Positions 52,445 through 60,877 of a stretch of 64,000 nt of DNA are shown piece by piece. The translations under genes were made by a program, and so were the position numbers. The notes under the pieces are model-generated. The model worked only from the letters and a program-made list of their open reading frames with translations, did not search any database and was not told where the DNA came from. Each line of letters starts with the position of its first letter. The first letter of the stretch is position 1. The stretch covers positions 682,001 through 746,000 of the forward strand of contig NZ_JAPCZF010000003.1 in the NCBI RefSeq assembly GCF_025938095.1, in the 5' to 3' direction. The DNA comes from Novosphingobium sp. JCM 18896 (lineage in GTDB: Bacteria; Pseudomonadota; Alphaproteobacteria; Sphingomonadales; Sphingomonadaceae).

Positions 52445-53884
52445 GTGCCGATCGATTTCCAGTCTCTCATGGCGTCGTCTCCCAACGCTTACGTCCTGCT
52501 CGATAGGGAACTCAGGATCGTCTGGATGAACGAGGCCTACCTCGCCGCGACCATGCGCACGCGTGAGGACATCACGGGCCGGCGCATGTTCGATGCCTTC
52601 CCGAGCGATCCTGCATCCGAAAGCCACCGTCTCCTTGACGGATCGCTACAGCGCGTCGTCGAAAGCGGCCAGATCGATGAGATCGCGCTGATCCGCTACG
52701 ACATCGTCACACCGCTCGGCGAAATGGAAACGCGTTTCTGGAGCGCGACGCACACGCCCCTCGTCGACGGGGCCGGGCGCACGACACATGTTCTGCAGCA
52801 CACCGTCGACGTCACGGAGCTCGAGGACCTGCGGGCGCTGCGCGACGAGATGGGTATCGTCGAGCGCGCGAGCGCAGTCCAGGCGCGCAATCTCGATCTA
52901 GCCGCCGAGAGCGAGCAGATGCGTCTTCTCTTCGAGCAGACGCCTGGCTTCCTCGCTGTACTCGTTGGCCCACAGCACGAGTTTCGCATCGCCAACGACG
53001 CCTATGCGAGATTGGTCGGCCAGCGCGACGTCATCGGAAAATCCGTCGCACAAGCCTTGCCCGAGATCGTCGGGCAGGGATTTGTTGCCCTCCTCGACGA
53101 GGTGCGGGAAACCGGCCGCCCTTACATCGGCAAGGCCGAACGAGTCCGCCTCGACAACGATAGCGAAGGGCAGGGCGAAGCGCGCTTCCTCGATTTCATC
53201 TACCAGCCGATCTTCGATGATGGCGGCGCCGTCACCGGGGTCCTGGTGCAAGGTCACGACGTCACGGATCAGGTCGAGGCACGCGACCAGCAGAGCCTGC
53301 TGATCAACGAGCTCAATCACCGGGTGAAGAATACGCTCGCGGTGATCCAGGGCCTCGCCTCGCAGTCCTTTCGCGACGTTCCGGGCTCCGGAGCGGCCCG
53401 GGCCAGCTTCGATCAAAGGCTCCATGCGCTCGCCGCGGCCCATGGAATTCTGACCGAACAGAACTGGAAGGCCGCGCGTCTCGTCGACACGGTTCGATCT
53501 TCGATCGAGGCGACGGTAGGCTCGGACATAGTGCGTGTCGCGATGTCGGGGCCCGATATCGAACTCGCGCCGCAGGCGGCGATATCCACGGCGATGCTGA
53601 TCCATGAGCTGGCGACGAATGCGCGCAAATACGGCGCGCTGTCGGGAAGAGACGGGAGCGTTGCGATCGACTGGACGCTCGAGCGACAGTCCGATCATTG
53701 CCTGTTGACGATCGACTGGAAAGAGACCGGCGGTCCTCCCGTGACTACGCCTAATCGGCGCGGTTTCGGAACGCGGTTGATCGAGCGCGGCATTTCGACA
53801 AGCCTCGGAAGCAATGTCACGATGGACTTCGCGCGCACGGGCCTCCACTGCGCGATCCGCGTGCGGCTGCCGCTTTCCGACTGA
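52445..53884 (+). CDS. PAS-PAS HWE/HisKA_2 sensor histidine kinase
   Basis: 479 residues from GTG at 52445. Two PAS domains (about 5-125 and 165-280) precede the phospho-acceptor box LLINELNHRVKNTLAVIQGL with His in NHRVKN near residue 297. The ATPase has HELATNARKYGALS and the WxE signature in DWKETGGPPV that defines HWE kinases, and RRGFGTRLIERGI. No membrane segment is seen. Kinases of this class feed the PhyR-NepR-EcfG general stress response in sphingomonads. It shares a base with the start of a single-domain response regulator. Confidence 0.92.
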   Translation: MPIDFQSLMASSPNAYVLLDRELRIVWMNEAYLAATMRTREDITGRRMFDAFPSDPASESHRLLDGSLQRVVESGQIDEIALIRYDIVTPLGEMETRFWSATHTPLVDGAGRTTHVLQHTVDVTELEDLRALRDEMGIVERASAVQARNLDLAAESEQMRLLFEQTPGFLAVLVGPQHEFRIANDAYARLVGQRDVIGKSVAQALPEIVGQGFVALLDEVRETGRPYIGKAERVRLDNDSEGQGEARFLDFIYQPIFDDGGAVTGVLVQGHDVTDQVEARDQQSLLINELNHRVKNTLAVIQGLASQSFRDVPGSGAARASFDQRLHALAAAHGILTEQNWKAARLVDTVRSSIEATVGSDIVRVAMSGPDIELAPQAAISTAMLIHELATNARKYGALSGRDGSVAIDWTLERQSDHCLLTIDWKETGGPPVTTPNRRGFGTRLIERGISTSLGSNVTMDFARTGLHCAIRVRLPLSD

Positions 53885-54240
53885 TGGCTCTCGCGGGACG
53901 CACGATCATGGTTCTGGAGGACGAGGCCATAGTTGGCCTTGCTCTCGAGGACATGCTGGCAGAAGCGGGTGCGCTTACGCTCTACGCCGAAACGCTGTCG
54001 ATTGCGCAGGACCTGATTACGGCCCAACGGTTCGACGCAGCCATCCTCGATATCAACGTCCATGGTGAGCGAAGCTACCCGGTCGCGGCGGAACTGCGCC
54101 GCAGAGGTCTGCCATTCATATTCGCGACGGGCTATGGCGACGCCCTGCATGATACGGCGTTCGAAGGCGTTCCCACCGTGACCAAGCCTTACACCTTCGC
54201 CGAAATCGCAAGGGCGCTCGCGGCGATCGGCATCGACTGA
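53884..54240 (+). CDS. single-domain response regulator of the FAT GUY family
   Basis: 118 residues consisting of a receiver only. The acidic pocket VLEDEA, phospho-acceptor Asp in AAILDINVHGE (~57) and Lys in TVTKPYTF (~101) are intact. The segment LPFIFATGYG fits the FAT GUY signature (PFxFATGY) of receivers that work with HWE/HisKA_2 kinases in the alphaproteobacterial general stress response, such as SdrG in Sphingomonas. Its ATG overlaps the kinase stop (TGATG), so it is the kinase's partner. Confidence 0.92.
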   Translation: MALAGRTIMVLEDEAIVGLALEDMLAEAGALTLYAETLSIAQDLITAQRFDAAILDINVHGERSYPVAAELRRRGLPFIFATGYGDALHDTAFEGVPTVTKPYTFAEIARALAAIGID

Positions 54241-54391
54241 GCACCACCGGTGCCGGGCGTTGAGGCGATGGCAAGGCCGCCCGGGCTCCGGCCACCGCCG
54301 ACGCACCTTGCCCTCTTTGACCTGGGCACTGGCGAGGTCAGTCTCCGACACCCATCTGTCTTGGCGGGGGCGTGAAAGCGCAGGAAGGTCG

Positions 54392-54718
54392 ATGACCCAG
54401 GTTCTTGATATCGAAGCACGGATTTCCGCACTCGAACTCGTCGTACTCACACATATCCTGCAGTCCGGCCTGCCGGACGCGGCCTATGATCCCAAGGCAT
54501 TCGCGGCCGCGAGGCGCGAGGCGTGGGCATCGATCGGGACCGCCATGTGCGATGGATGCACGAGCGACAGCGATGATCACCGCTACACGCGTGCCTATGG
54601 TACCGCGCTGGGCAGGCTCGGCGACCTGCTCCAGACCCTTGCGGAGCCGGTGCAGGAAGCGATGAGCGAGATCGCAGCTGAGAACGGGGAAACGGCTCAG
54701 GATCTCGAGCGAGAATGA
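54392..54718 (+). CDS. small helical hypothetical protein
   Basis: 108 residues from ATG at 54392, preceded by AGGAAGG. It begins MTQVLDIEARISALELVVLT, an amphipathic helix, and is otherwise helical and acidic, with two Cys in MCDGCTSDSDD near residue 50. Sphingomonad genomes hold similar short proteins with an ALE-x-x-x-x-T start, but no function is known. It follows the FAT GUY regulator after 151 bases. Confidence 0.65.
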   Translation: MTQVLDIEARISALELVVLTHILQSGLPDAAYDPKAFAAARREAWASIGTAMCDGCTSDSDDHRYTRAYGTALGRLGDLLQTLAEPVQEAMSEIAAENGETAQDLERE

Positions 54719-54760
54719 CGCTGCTCGGCTGCCGTCCGCCGGTGCTGCTAGGCAGCGAGG

Positions 54761-55156
54761 TCAGTCCTCGCTACGCCCAGTCGTAGTTCGGTCGTGGTCG
54801 AAACCACGAAGCGGACCGAAATCGGGTAGCCAGGTTGCGCGGCGGACGGTCCAACATTCGTATGTGGGAACGTACCGATCAGGATCGTCGAGCGAGCCCA
54901 GGTACACCTCTACCTCGTCTTCGTGCCTGGCGAAAACCGATGATCCGCATCGACTGCAGAAATGCCGTCCGCGGTAGTCCTTCGTCTCGCCGCTGATCTC
55001 GACCGCCGACTCCGGGAAAATGGCCGCAGCGTAGAACGTCGCGCCATGGTGCTTGCGGCAGTCGAGACAATGGCAGATCCCCACGCGGTAGGGTTCTGCG
55101 GTGATGGCCAACTTGACCGAGCCGCACAGGCAGGCAGCGCGCCCTCGCAGGGTCAT
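54761..55156 (-). CDS. GFA-family zinc-binding protein (Mss4-like fold)
   Basis: 131 residues. Zinc ligands are arranged as in GFA/CENP-V proteins: CLCGSV near 10-15, CHCLDCRKHHG (~28-38) and FCSRCGSSVF (~67-76). GSLDDPDRYVPTYECWTV is also typical. Family members are annotated as glutathione-dependent formaldehyde-activating enzymes, but most lack proof of that activity. Its ATG overlaps the preceding gene's stop by 4 bases on the minus strand. A second GFA gene lies at 63 kb. Confidence 0.92.
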   Translation of the reverse strand: MTLRGRAACLCGSVKLAITAEPYRVGICHCLDCRKHHGATFYAAAIFPESAVEISGETKDYRGRHFCSRCGSSVFARHEDEVEVYLGSLDDPDRYVPTYECWTVRRATWLPDFGPLRGFDHDRTTTGRSED

Positions 55157-55443
55157 GGGCGCTTGCGCCCCTTGCGGGCGCGCGCCGGGCTATTGGATCG
55201 ACCGCGCGATGCTCTCGGTGTGGAGAGAGTTTCGAAGGCCCTCGCAGAAACCAAGGCGATTGCGATCCAGGCCGCCCCGTTGCGCTCCGTAATGCGCAGG
55301 TAGTCGCCGGGCCAAAAAGGCGATCCTGCTGATGCCTTTGCAAGATCGCTGAGGTTTCCCCGCGCGGCGACGTGTGCCGCCCGGACCGCGACCAGCACGG
55401 ATCGCTGAAAGCTATCGATCGCGTCAGACCTGTCAGGGGGCAT
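55153..55443 (-). CDS. small hypothetical protein upstream of the GFA gene
   Basis: 96 residues from ATG at 55443 with a strong GGGAGGAGA ribosome site. It begins with a helix MPPDRSDAIDSFQRSVLVAV and ends in a very basic Arg/Lys/Ser tail (from ~78), suggesting nucleic-acid contact. No family recognised. Upstream, a GGAAC-N17-CATT element on the minus strand differs from the EcfG consensus at one base. It is co-transcribed with the GFA gene (ATGA overlap). Confidence 0.6.
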   Translation of the reverse strand: MPPDRSDAIDSFQRSVLVAVRAAHVAARGNLSDLAKASAGSPFWPGDYLRITERNGAAWIAIALVSARAFETLSTPRASRGRSNSPARARKGRKRP

Positions 55444-55670
55444 CGTCTCCTCCCGAATTCGATTGCGCCGAGGTTGCGGTGTCAGAGGTTGAATCCAGGG
55501 ATTGAAATGCGAGGGGAGCCCCGTCGGTTCCACTCGGCGGGCAGTCGATATGCATCCACGCGCAGGAGGATTTAGGTTTCCGCCGCGCCGGCTGTGCCGC
55601 AGGTCTCAATCGTGCGTTGATGCCGCGGGCACGGGCGCGTTTCGCGGTCCCGCTGGAAGGGCAGTCGAGC

Positions 55671-55970
55671 ATGTCAGTCATCCGAACTATGCTCGTCGAC
55701 GACGAGGAGGACATCCGCTATATCGTCAAGATCGCGCTGGAAAGCAGCGATGCCTTCGACATCACCGCTTTCGCGAGCGGGGCCAATGCGCTCGAGCATC
55801 TGGCTCGAAAACCAAATCTCTACGATCTCGCGCTCATCAATTTCAGACTGCCGGGCATGCACGGGATCGACTTCCTCCGTCAGGCACGGCGCATGGCCGG
55901 ATATGAGCGTCTGCCGGCAATCATAATCTCCGCGGCCCGAGAACGAGCTTCGTCCACACTGACCGCCTAA
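55671..55970 (+). CDS. truncated receiver domain lacking the phospho-acceptor Asp
   Basis: 99 residues from ATG at 55671. The first strands match a receiver (MLVDDEEDIRYIVKIAL, then NLYDLALINFRLPGMHGIDFL), but the phospho-acceptor Asp is Asn in ALINFRLPG near residue 57. The protein stops soon after strand 4 (IIISAARERAS), losing strand 5, the conserved Lys-Pro and the last helix. It cannot work as a normal phosphorylated receiver. It may be a decaying gene or a binding-only pseudo-receiver. A gap of 24 bases separates it from convergent folE. Confidence 0.7.
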   Translation: MSVIRTMLVDDEEDIRYIVKIALESSDAFDITAFASGANALEHLARKPNLYDLALINFRLPGMHGIDFLRQARRMAGYERLPAIIISAARERASSTLTA

Positions 55971-55994
55971 AACCGCCGAAGAGACCTGTCTCGC

Positions 55995-56606
55995 TTAATA
56001 TCCCATCAGGCTCATCACCTCCTTACGGCTGCGATGATCCTCGAGAAACACGCCCATCAGGCGGCTGGTGATCATGCCAACCCCTGGCGTGCGCACGCCG
56101 CGGCCAGTCATGCAGCCGTGCTGGGCTTCGATCACGACGGCGACGCCTTGCGGCTTCAGATGATCCCAGATGCACTGGGCCACCTCGGCCGTCAGACGCT
56201 CCTGGATTTGCAGGCGCCGCGCGAAACCATGCAATACGCGGGCGAGCTTGGATATGCCGACGACGTGCTGGTTCGGCAGGTAGGCGATCGCCGCCTTGCC
56301 GATGATCGGTGCCATGTGGTGCTCGCAGTGCGACTGAAACGGGATGTCCTTGAGCAGCACGATCTCCTCGTAGCCACCGACTTCGTGGAACACACGCGCG
56401 AGGTGGACCGACGGGTCCTCCTGGTAACCCTCGCAGTATTCCCGCCAGGCCCGGGCGACTCTCGCGGGCGTGTCGATGAGGCCCTCGCGGGCTGGATCGT
56501 CGCCAGCCCAGCGGATCAGCGTGCGGATCGCTTCCTGGATTTCGTCCGGCACGGGGATCTTGGCGTTCGGCGTTGAGGCGAGGTCGCTGCTTTCGGATTT
56601 CGCCAT
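55995..56606 (-). CDS. folE: GTP cyclohydrolase I
   Basis: 203 residues, the usual length. Signature segments are SHCEHHMAPIIGKAAIAYLP (zinc Cys and His near 90-95), GISKLARVLHGFARRLQIQERL and EAQHGCMTGRGVRTPG with the second zinc Cys. It converts GTP to dihydroneopterin triphosphate for folate or pterin synthesis. Being among stress-type genes on a likely mobile segment, it could be a second copy beside a chromosomal folE. A perfect 20-bp palindrome ends 18 bases upstream of the start. Confidence 0.97.
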   Translation of the reverse strand: MAKSESSDLASTPNAKIPVPDEIQEAIRTLIRWAGDDPAREGLIDTPARVARAWREYCEGYQEDPSVHLARVFHEVGGYEEIVLLKDIPFQSHCEHHMAPIIGKAAIAYLPNQHVVGISKLARVLHGFARRLQIQERLTAEVAQCIWDHLKPQGVAVVIEAQHGCMTGRGVRTPGVGMITSRLMGVFLEDHRSRKEVMSLMGY

Positions 56607-56623
56607 CTCGATCGTCTCCCATC

Positions 56624-56643
56624 AAAACTCGTTCACGAGTTTT
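56624..56643. promoter_or_regulatory. 20-bp palindrome upstream of folE
   Basis: AAAACTCGT (56624-56632) and ACGAGTTTT (56635-56643) are perfect inverted copies around TC, 18 bases upstream of the folE start at 56606. It is AT-flanked and fits a dimeric repressor site. On the plus strand it is followed by TTC and could act as a weak terminator, but no plus-strand gene ends here. Confidence 0.55.
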
Positions 56644-56805
56644 TCAAGTCGCGGGAGAGGCTGCAGTTCCATGGTTGAAAGCGTTGCGCGTGGGCGAGGC
56701 GCGCATGGGCGGATCTCTGCTGCGGGCAGCGCCGCAAGCGCCGCTCCGGGCTGAATTCGCGGCAAGGCGGGGCGCGGGTGATGACGCTGCGGACGAAAGT
56801 CCCAC

Positions 56806-57498
56806 ATGTACTCGATGGCTGATCCATCGAACCTCATGAGCAGGCGCCGCCTGGTCGCACTCGGCGGTGCTGCAGCCGCAACGGGCGCGGCTGCCCTGAT
56901 GCAGAAATCCAGCGCCATGTTCACCGCGCCGCGCCAGACTGCCGAGCGCGCGGTCGCGACGAAAGCAGTCGCGGCACGTCCGATCGGCGCGCTCGATCCG
57001 CAGCTTCTGCGCAGGGCGCTAGGGGCGCTCGACCGGCACTCCAGCGCCGTCAGACGACGCGACCGGCTCGCGATCGTCGATTTCACCGCGCCTTCCTCGG
57101 AGCGACGGCTGCACCTCGTCGATCTCGCGGCCGGCAAGAGCTCGGGCTACCTCGTTGCCCATGGTTCGGGATCGGATCCCGATCACACCGGTTTCCTGCA
57201 GAACTTTTCCAACCGGATCGATTCCAACGCTTCCAGCGAAGGCGCCTTCGTCACGGCAGACTACTACGTCGGCAAGCATGGCCGGTCGCAGCGTCTTCTC
57301 GGTCTCGATGAGACCAATTGCAACGCGCTGACGCGGTCGATCGTCGTTCACGGCGCGTGGTACGCCAATGCCGACATGATCCCGGCGCATGGCAAGCTGG
57401 GACGCAGTCAGGGGTGTTTTGCCGTCGGCGAGCGAGAGCTTTCGAGAGTGTTCGATTTCCTGGGCGAGGAGCGGATGATCTACGCCGCCAAGGCCTAG
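56806..57498 (+). CDS. exported murein L,D-transpeptidase-like protein (YkuD_2 family)
   Basis: 230 residues; ATGs at 56806, 56815 and 56836 are all possible. The twin Arg in SRRRLVALGGAAAATGAAAL indicates a Tat-type signal. The domain is that of the murein L,D-transpeptidase catalytic family: AIVDFTAPSSERRLHLVDL (~88), VAHGSGSDPDHTGFLQNFSN, IVVHGAWYAN and the catalytic Cys in LGRSQGCFAVG near residue 204. It probably modifies peptidoglycan cross-links in the periplasm. A second, lipoprotein-type L,D-transpeptidase gene follows 57 bases later. Confidence 0.88.
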   Translation: MYSMADPSNLMSRRRLVALGGAAAATGAAALMQKSSAMFTAPRQTAERAVATKAVAARPIGALDPQLLRRALGALDRHSSAVRRRDRLAIVDFTAPSSERRLHLVDLAAGKSSGYLVAHGSGSDPDHTGFLQNFSNRIDSNASSEGAFVTADYYVGKHGRSQRLLGLDETNCNALTRSIVVHGAWYANADMIPAHGKLGRSQGCFAVGERELSRVFDFLGEERMIYAAKA

Positions 57499-57501
57499 CG
57501 C

Positions 57502-57527
57502 GGAACAGTCTGCCAAGCGCGCGCGTT
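57502..57527 (+). promoter_or_regulatory. EcfG-type general stress promoter for the L,D-transpeptidase gene
   Basis: GGAAC (57502-57506) and CGTT (57524-57527) are separated by exactly 17 bases, matching the EcfG consensus, and lie 28 bases upstream of the ATG at 57556. Confidence 0.75.
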
Positions 57528-57555
57528 CCTCGACTTCCCGACGAGGAGCCCTCTC

Positions 57556-58626
57556 TTGAAGATCCGCTTGATTGCCGTTGCCGCCCTCCTTCCCCTGGCC
57601 GCCTGCGGTCAGTCCTCGCACCGGCAGGAGGACGCTCAACCATCGCAGCCCGCCACGTCCGCCCTATCACCGGCGATGAGCTTCGAAGACGTCCCCGACC
57701 AACCCAACGCGCCGGCGATCCCCGCGCAACTGACATGGGAAGTGAATCTCGATCGTCTTGGTTTTTCGTCCGGCGTCCTCGACGGCAAGGCGACCCGCTT
57801 CGATGAAATGGCCCTTCGCGGCTTCCAGGCTGCGCGTGGGCTTCCCCAGACCGGGCGTCTCGATGCCGCGAGCCAAGCTGCTATCGAAGCCGGGGCGATC
57901 CCGGCCTTTCGCAGCGTCCGGATACCGGAGGGCTTCGCGAAAGGTCCGTTCGTCCCGGATCTCCCGAACGAAACCGCCAAACAGGCCGGCCGACCGTTTC
58001 TGGGCTATCGCAACCTGATGGAGGCACTCGCCGAGCGTTTCCATACGACACCCGAGACGATCGTCGCGCTTAATGGCCCCCAGGCCCGGATCGGCGCCGG
58101 CGCGGTCTTGCGCGTCCCGAACGTTCCGGAAGCCGATGCGAATGCGCCCGGATTGGAGGAGCGCGGCTGGAACGTGACGCTCGGCGCGCTCGGCGTCGCT
58201 GCAAATCAGCCCGAAGCCGAGAAGCTCGTCGTCTCGAAATCTGAAGGCCTGCTTCGCGCCTATGATGGTGCCGGCAAGCTGATCGCACAGTTCCCGGTCA
58301 CAACCGGCAGCGAGCACGATCCGCTGCCGATCGGATCCTGGAAAGTGCTTGGCGTCAGTCGCAACCCCGACTTTCATTACAATCCCAAGCTGTTCTGGGA
58401 TGTCGCCGACAGCAAGCCCGATCAGCTGCTCAAGCCTGGGCCCAACGGACCGGTCGGCGTTGTCTGGATCGACCTCTCCAAGGAGCACTACGGCATCCAT
58501 GGCACCAACGAGCCGGCCTCGATCGGTCGGACCGAGAGCCATGGCTGCGTGCGCCTGACGAACTGGGATGCGGCGCGTCTCGCGCAAATGGTCAAGTCGG
58601 GCGTCGCCGTCGAATTCGAGCGATGA
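57556..58626 (+). CDS. L,D-transpeptidase lipoprotein (YkuD with PG-binding-like N-terminus)
   Basis: 356 residues. The signal MKIRLIAVAALLPLAAC gives lipidation at Cys17. A PG_binding_1-like helical region (~60-115, FDEMALRGFQAARGLPQTG) and a LysM-like stretch (~155-190) precede the YkuD domain (~215-355). The catalytic block is HGTNEPASIGRTESHGCVRL with Cys near 330. It should form 3-3 cross-links or attach proteins to peptidoglycan. A consensus EcfG promoter upstream indicates induction during general stress. Confidence 0.93.
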   Translation: MKIRLIAVAALLPLAACGQSSHRQEDAQPSQPATSALSPAMSFEDVPDQPNAPAIPAQLTWEVNLDRLGFSSGVLDGKATRFDEMALRGFQAARGLPQTGRLDAASQAAIEAGAIPAFRSVRIPEGFAKGPFVPDLPNETAKQAGRPFLGYRNLMEALAERFHTTPETIVALNGPQARIGAGAVLRVPNVPEADANAPGLEERGWNVTLGALGVAANQPEAEKLVVSKSEGLLRAYDGAGKLIAQFPVTTGSEHDPLPIGSWKVLGVSRNPDFHYNPKLFWDVADSKPDQLLKPGPNGPVGVVWIDLSKEHYGIHGTNEPASIGRTESHGCVRLTNWDAARLAQMVKSGVAVEFER

Positions 58627-58680
58627 ACTCGGTCGCGGCTACAAATTTTGAACCCGGTCGCCGAACACGGAGAGACTGGC

Positions 58681-59145
58681 ATGATCCGATCGTTTCTCAT
58701 TGGCCTCGTCGCAGGCCAGCGTGGCATCACCCCCCTGGCAGCCGTCGCCACGGCGACCCGCAGTGGCGAAATTCCCGTTGTGCTGCCGCTCCAGGGACTT
58801 CTTCGCAATCCCGTGATCGCCGCCGGCACGGCAGCGCTCGCGGCCGCGGAGATGGCCGGCGACAAGATGAAGACGGCTCCCGACCGCATCGTCCCGATCG
58901 GTCTGCTCGTTCGAAGCATCACGTCGGCCTATGCCGGCGCCGCCCTCGCGCCGCGCGGCCGGCGCGGCCTCGGCGCTGCCGTCGCCGTCGGAACCGCGCT
59001 CGCCTCGTCCTACGTCGGTTGGCGGCTGCGCTGCGCGGCTATGCGCCGCTACGGCCAAACGGCGACCGGCTTCGTCGAGGATGCCGCCGTGCTTGCGGGC
59101 GGGCTCGCGGTGGCTAGTCCGAGGGCGATCACCGGCAGGGCATGA
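58681..59145 (+). CDS. DUF4126-like membrane protein
   Basis: 154 residues from ATG at 58681, preceded by CGGAGAGA. The start IRSFLIGLVAGQRGITPLAAVA has the DUF4126 pattern G-x-R-x-x-TPLA. Two to three hydrophobic Ala/Gly-rich segments follow (about 45-60, 85-115, 135-150). Function is unknown. It begins 55 bases after the L,D-transpeptidase gene and may share its stress transcript. Confidence 0.75.
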   Translation: MIRSFLIGLVAGQRGITPLAAVATATRSGEIPVVLPLQGLLRNPVIAAGTAALAAAEMAGDKMKTAPDRIVPIGLLVRSITSAYAGAALAPRGRRGLGAAVAVGTALASSYVGWRLRCAAMRRYGQTATGFVEDAAVLAGGLAVASPRAITGRA

Positions 59146-59517
59146 CCCGGCATCGGTGGGGCCCGAGGCCGTCCATCGCCGAGCATTCATGATCATAGTT
59201 CGATCGCTGGACTGTTCTACGAGCCGGCTCGCGAGCGTGCGCCTAGCGCAAAGCAAATGGGCGACCAGCCACTTTGAAAATCAGTCTGCGGCCAGTTCGC
59301 CTCCTGCCGCTCGTCGCCCGATGCAAGCTGCCCGGGCGAGAAGCGCGTGTCGATTTTCGATCTGCACGAGATGGAGATCTCCGACTGAGACGGTCCCGCG
59401 ATCGGTTTGTCCCCTGGGCGTGACCCGAGCGGCGCAATTCGTCTCATTCACCCGGCCGCCTCGCGACCATCGGGCGCATTCGTGCGTTCATGAGGCAAGG
59501 CATTCGAGGAGACCCCC
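59146..59517. other. intergenic region, no convincing gene
   Basis: 372 bases. Two overlapping minus-strand frames (59217-59447 and 59243-59437) code basic, low-complexity peptides with no recognisable family or ribosome site. The promoter of the PNPOx-like gene should be here; no EcfG match was found. Confidence 0.5.
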
Positions 59518-59955
59518 ATGGGCATGACGGTCAAGCAACTGTCGGAAAAGATGAAGGATATCGATTTCGCGATGCTCGCCACGCAAACTGGCGGAGGTGC
59601 GATCGCGTCGCGGCCCATGAGCAACAATCGCGAGGTCGAATACGACGGTGATGCCTGGTTCTTCACCGAGGAGCGAAGCCTCATGGCCAGCGATATTGAG
59701 GCCAATCCCGAGGTCAATCTCAGCTACCAGGGAAAGAGCGGCCTGCTCGGCATGCGTCCGCTGTTCATTGCCATCGAAGGCCGCGCCGTGCTCGTGCGCG
59801 ACAAGGCTCAATATGCCGAGCATTGGACCAAGGGGCTCGAGCGCTGGTGGCCGGAGGGCATCGACACGCCCGGGCTCGTGCTCATCAAGGTCAGCGGGCA
59901 GCGCGCGCACTATTGGGATGGCGAAGACGAGGGTGAACTCTTGCTCGGACAGTAG
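59518..59955 (+). CDS. pyridoxamine 5'-phosphate oxidase-like protein (general stress protein 26 type)
   Basis: 145 residues, ATG at 59518 with CGAGGAGA upstream. The split-barrel flavin-binding fold is indicated by IDFAMLATQTGGGAIASRPM at the start, WFFTEERSLMASDIEANPEVNLSY in the centre and LVLIKVSGQRAHYWDG at the end. Such proteins bind FMN or F420-like cofactors and are often stress-induced; the reaction is unknown. It is followed 58 bases later by an SDR gene. Confidence 0.9.
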   Translation: MGMTVKQLSEKMKDIDFAMLATQTGGGAIASRPMSNNREVEYDGDAWFFTEERSLMASDIEANPEVNLSYQGKSGLLGMRPLFIAIEGRAVLVRDKAQYAEHWTKGLERWWPEGIDTPGLVLIKVSGQRAHYWDGEDEGELLLGQ

Positions 59956-60013
59956 CCGAGCCCTCCGGCAGAGGAATATCGATCCCAGTAACTAATCCCA
60001 GGAAAGGCGCGGC

Positions 60014-60772
60014 ATGACCGACACGGCAGACGCACATACCCATCAGCCCGGCCTGCGCGGACGCAAAGCGATCATCACCGGGGGAACGACCGGGATCGGT
60101 CGCGCGATCGCGGTACTCCTTGCCAGTGAAGGCGTCGAAGTCTTCGTTTGCGGACGAAACGAAGATCACCTCGCGGACGCCCTTGCCCGCATCGGCGAGG
60201 TCGGGACAGGGCATGGCATGAGTGTCGATCTCGCCGAGCGCGAAGGTCTCGAGGCGTTCTTCGCGGAAGCTGCCAAACGGCTAGGTAATCCTGACATCGT
60301 CGTCATCAACGCCGCCGTGCCGGCACAGTCGCTCACGAAAATGACGGCGCATGAGATGCGCTATGCGATCGACGTCGATTTCACGGCCTACCTCCTCAGT
60401 GCGCATGCGGCGGCAGACCTTTTGGGCGACAAGGGCGACATCGTCCTGATCGGTTCGATGTCGGCCCACGTGCTGGGCCCAGGATCGACGGTCTATGCCG
60501 GCATGAAGGCAGGCATCGCCGGCTTTTCCGAGGCGCTGCGGCGGGAACTGGGTCCACAGGGGATCAAGGTGAGCCTCGTCGAACCGGGAAAGACCGGTGC
60601 CGATTTCCAGTACCCGGATATTCCAGCTGAGAAGCAGCGGCAGATGATCGAGGAAGAGACGATGCTTCGAGCGGAGGACATCGCGGTCGGTGTTCACTAT
60701 CTGCTGACGCAGCCGCGCCGCACCGTCGTCCAGCAACTGACCATTTCTCCGAGATGCCAGGCCAAGGAATGA
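60014..60772 (+). CDS. short-chain dehydrogenase/reductase
   Basis: 252 residues, ATG at 60014 with CAGGAAAGG upstream. The NAD(P)-binding motif is AIITGGTTGIGRAIA (~21-35), NAAVP follows near 98, and the catalytic triad is Ser in VLIGSMSAH (~145) with Tyr and Lys in YAGMKAG (~160-164). It belongs to the classical SDRs; FVCGRNE after strand 2 favours NADP. The substrate is unknown. Its context with PNPOx-like and CsbD genes suggests a stress function. Confidence 0.93.
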   Translation: MTDTADAHTHQPGLRGRKAIITGGTTGIGRAIAVLLASEGVEVFVCGRNEDHLADALARIGEVGTGHGMSVDLAEREGLEAFFAEAAKRLGNPDIVVINAAVPAQSLTKMTAHEMRYAIDVDFTAYLLSAHAAADLLGDKGDIVLIGSMSAHVLGPGSTVYAGMKAGIAGFSEALRRELGPQGIKVSLVEPGKTGADFQYPDIPAEKQRQMIEEETMLRAEDIAVGVHYLLTQPRRTVVQQLTISPRCQAKE

Positions 60773-60877
60773 CGAAATCGGCGGCGCGTGGCCGAGGTCT
60801 CGCATGCGCGCCGGAAAACGAGGCGCCCGTATGGCCCTTTGGATTGGGGCAATGCGAGCTCAGACTGGAGAGCGCAA

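Noticed and set aside
59217..59447. Minus-strand 76-codon frame in the gap before the PNPOx-like gene
   Set aside because: No ribosome site, no recognisable domain and an overlapping equally open frame.
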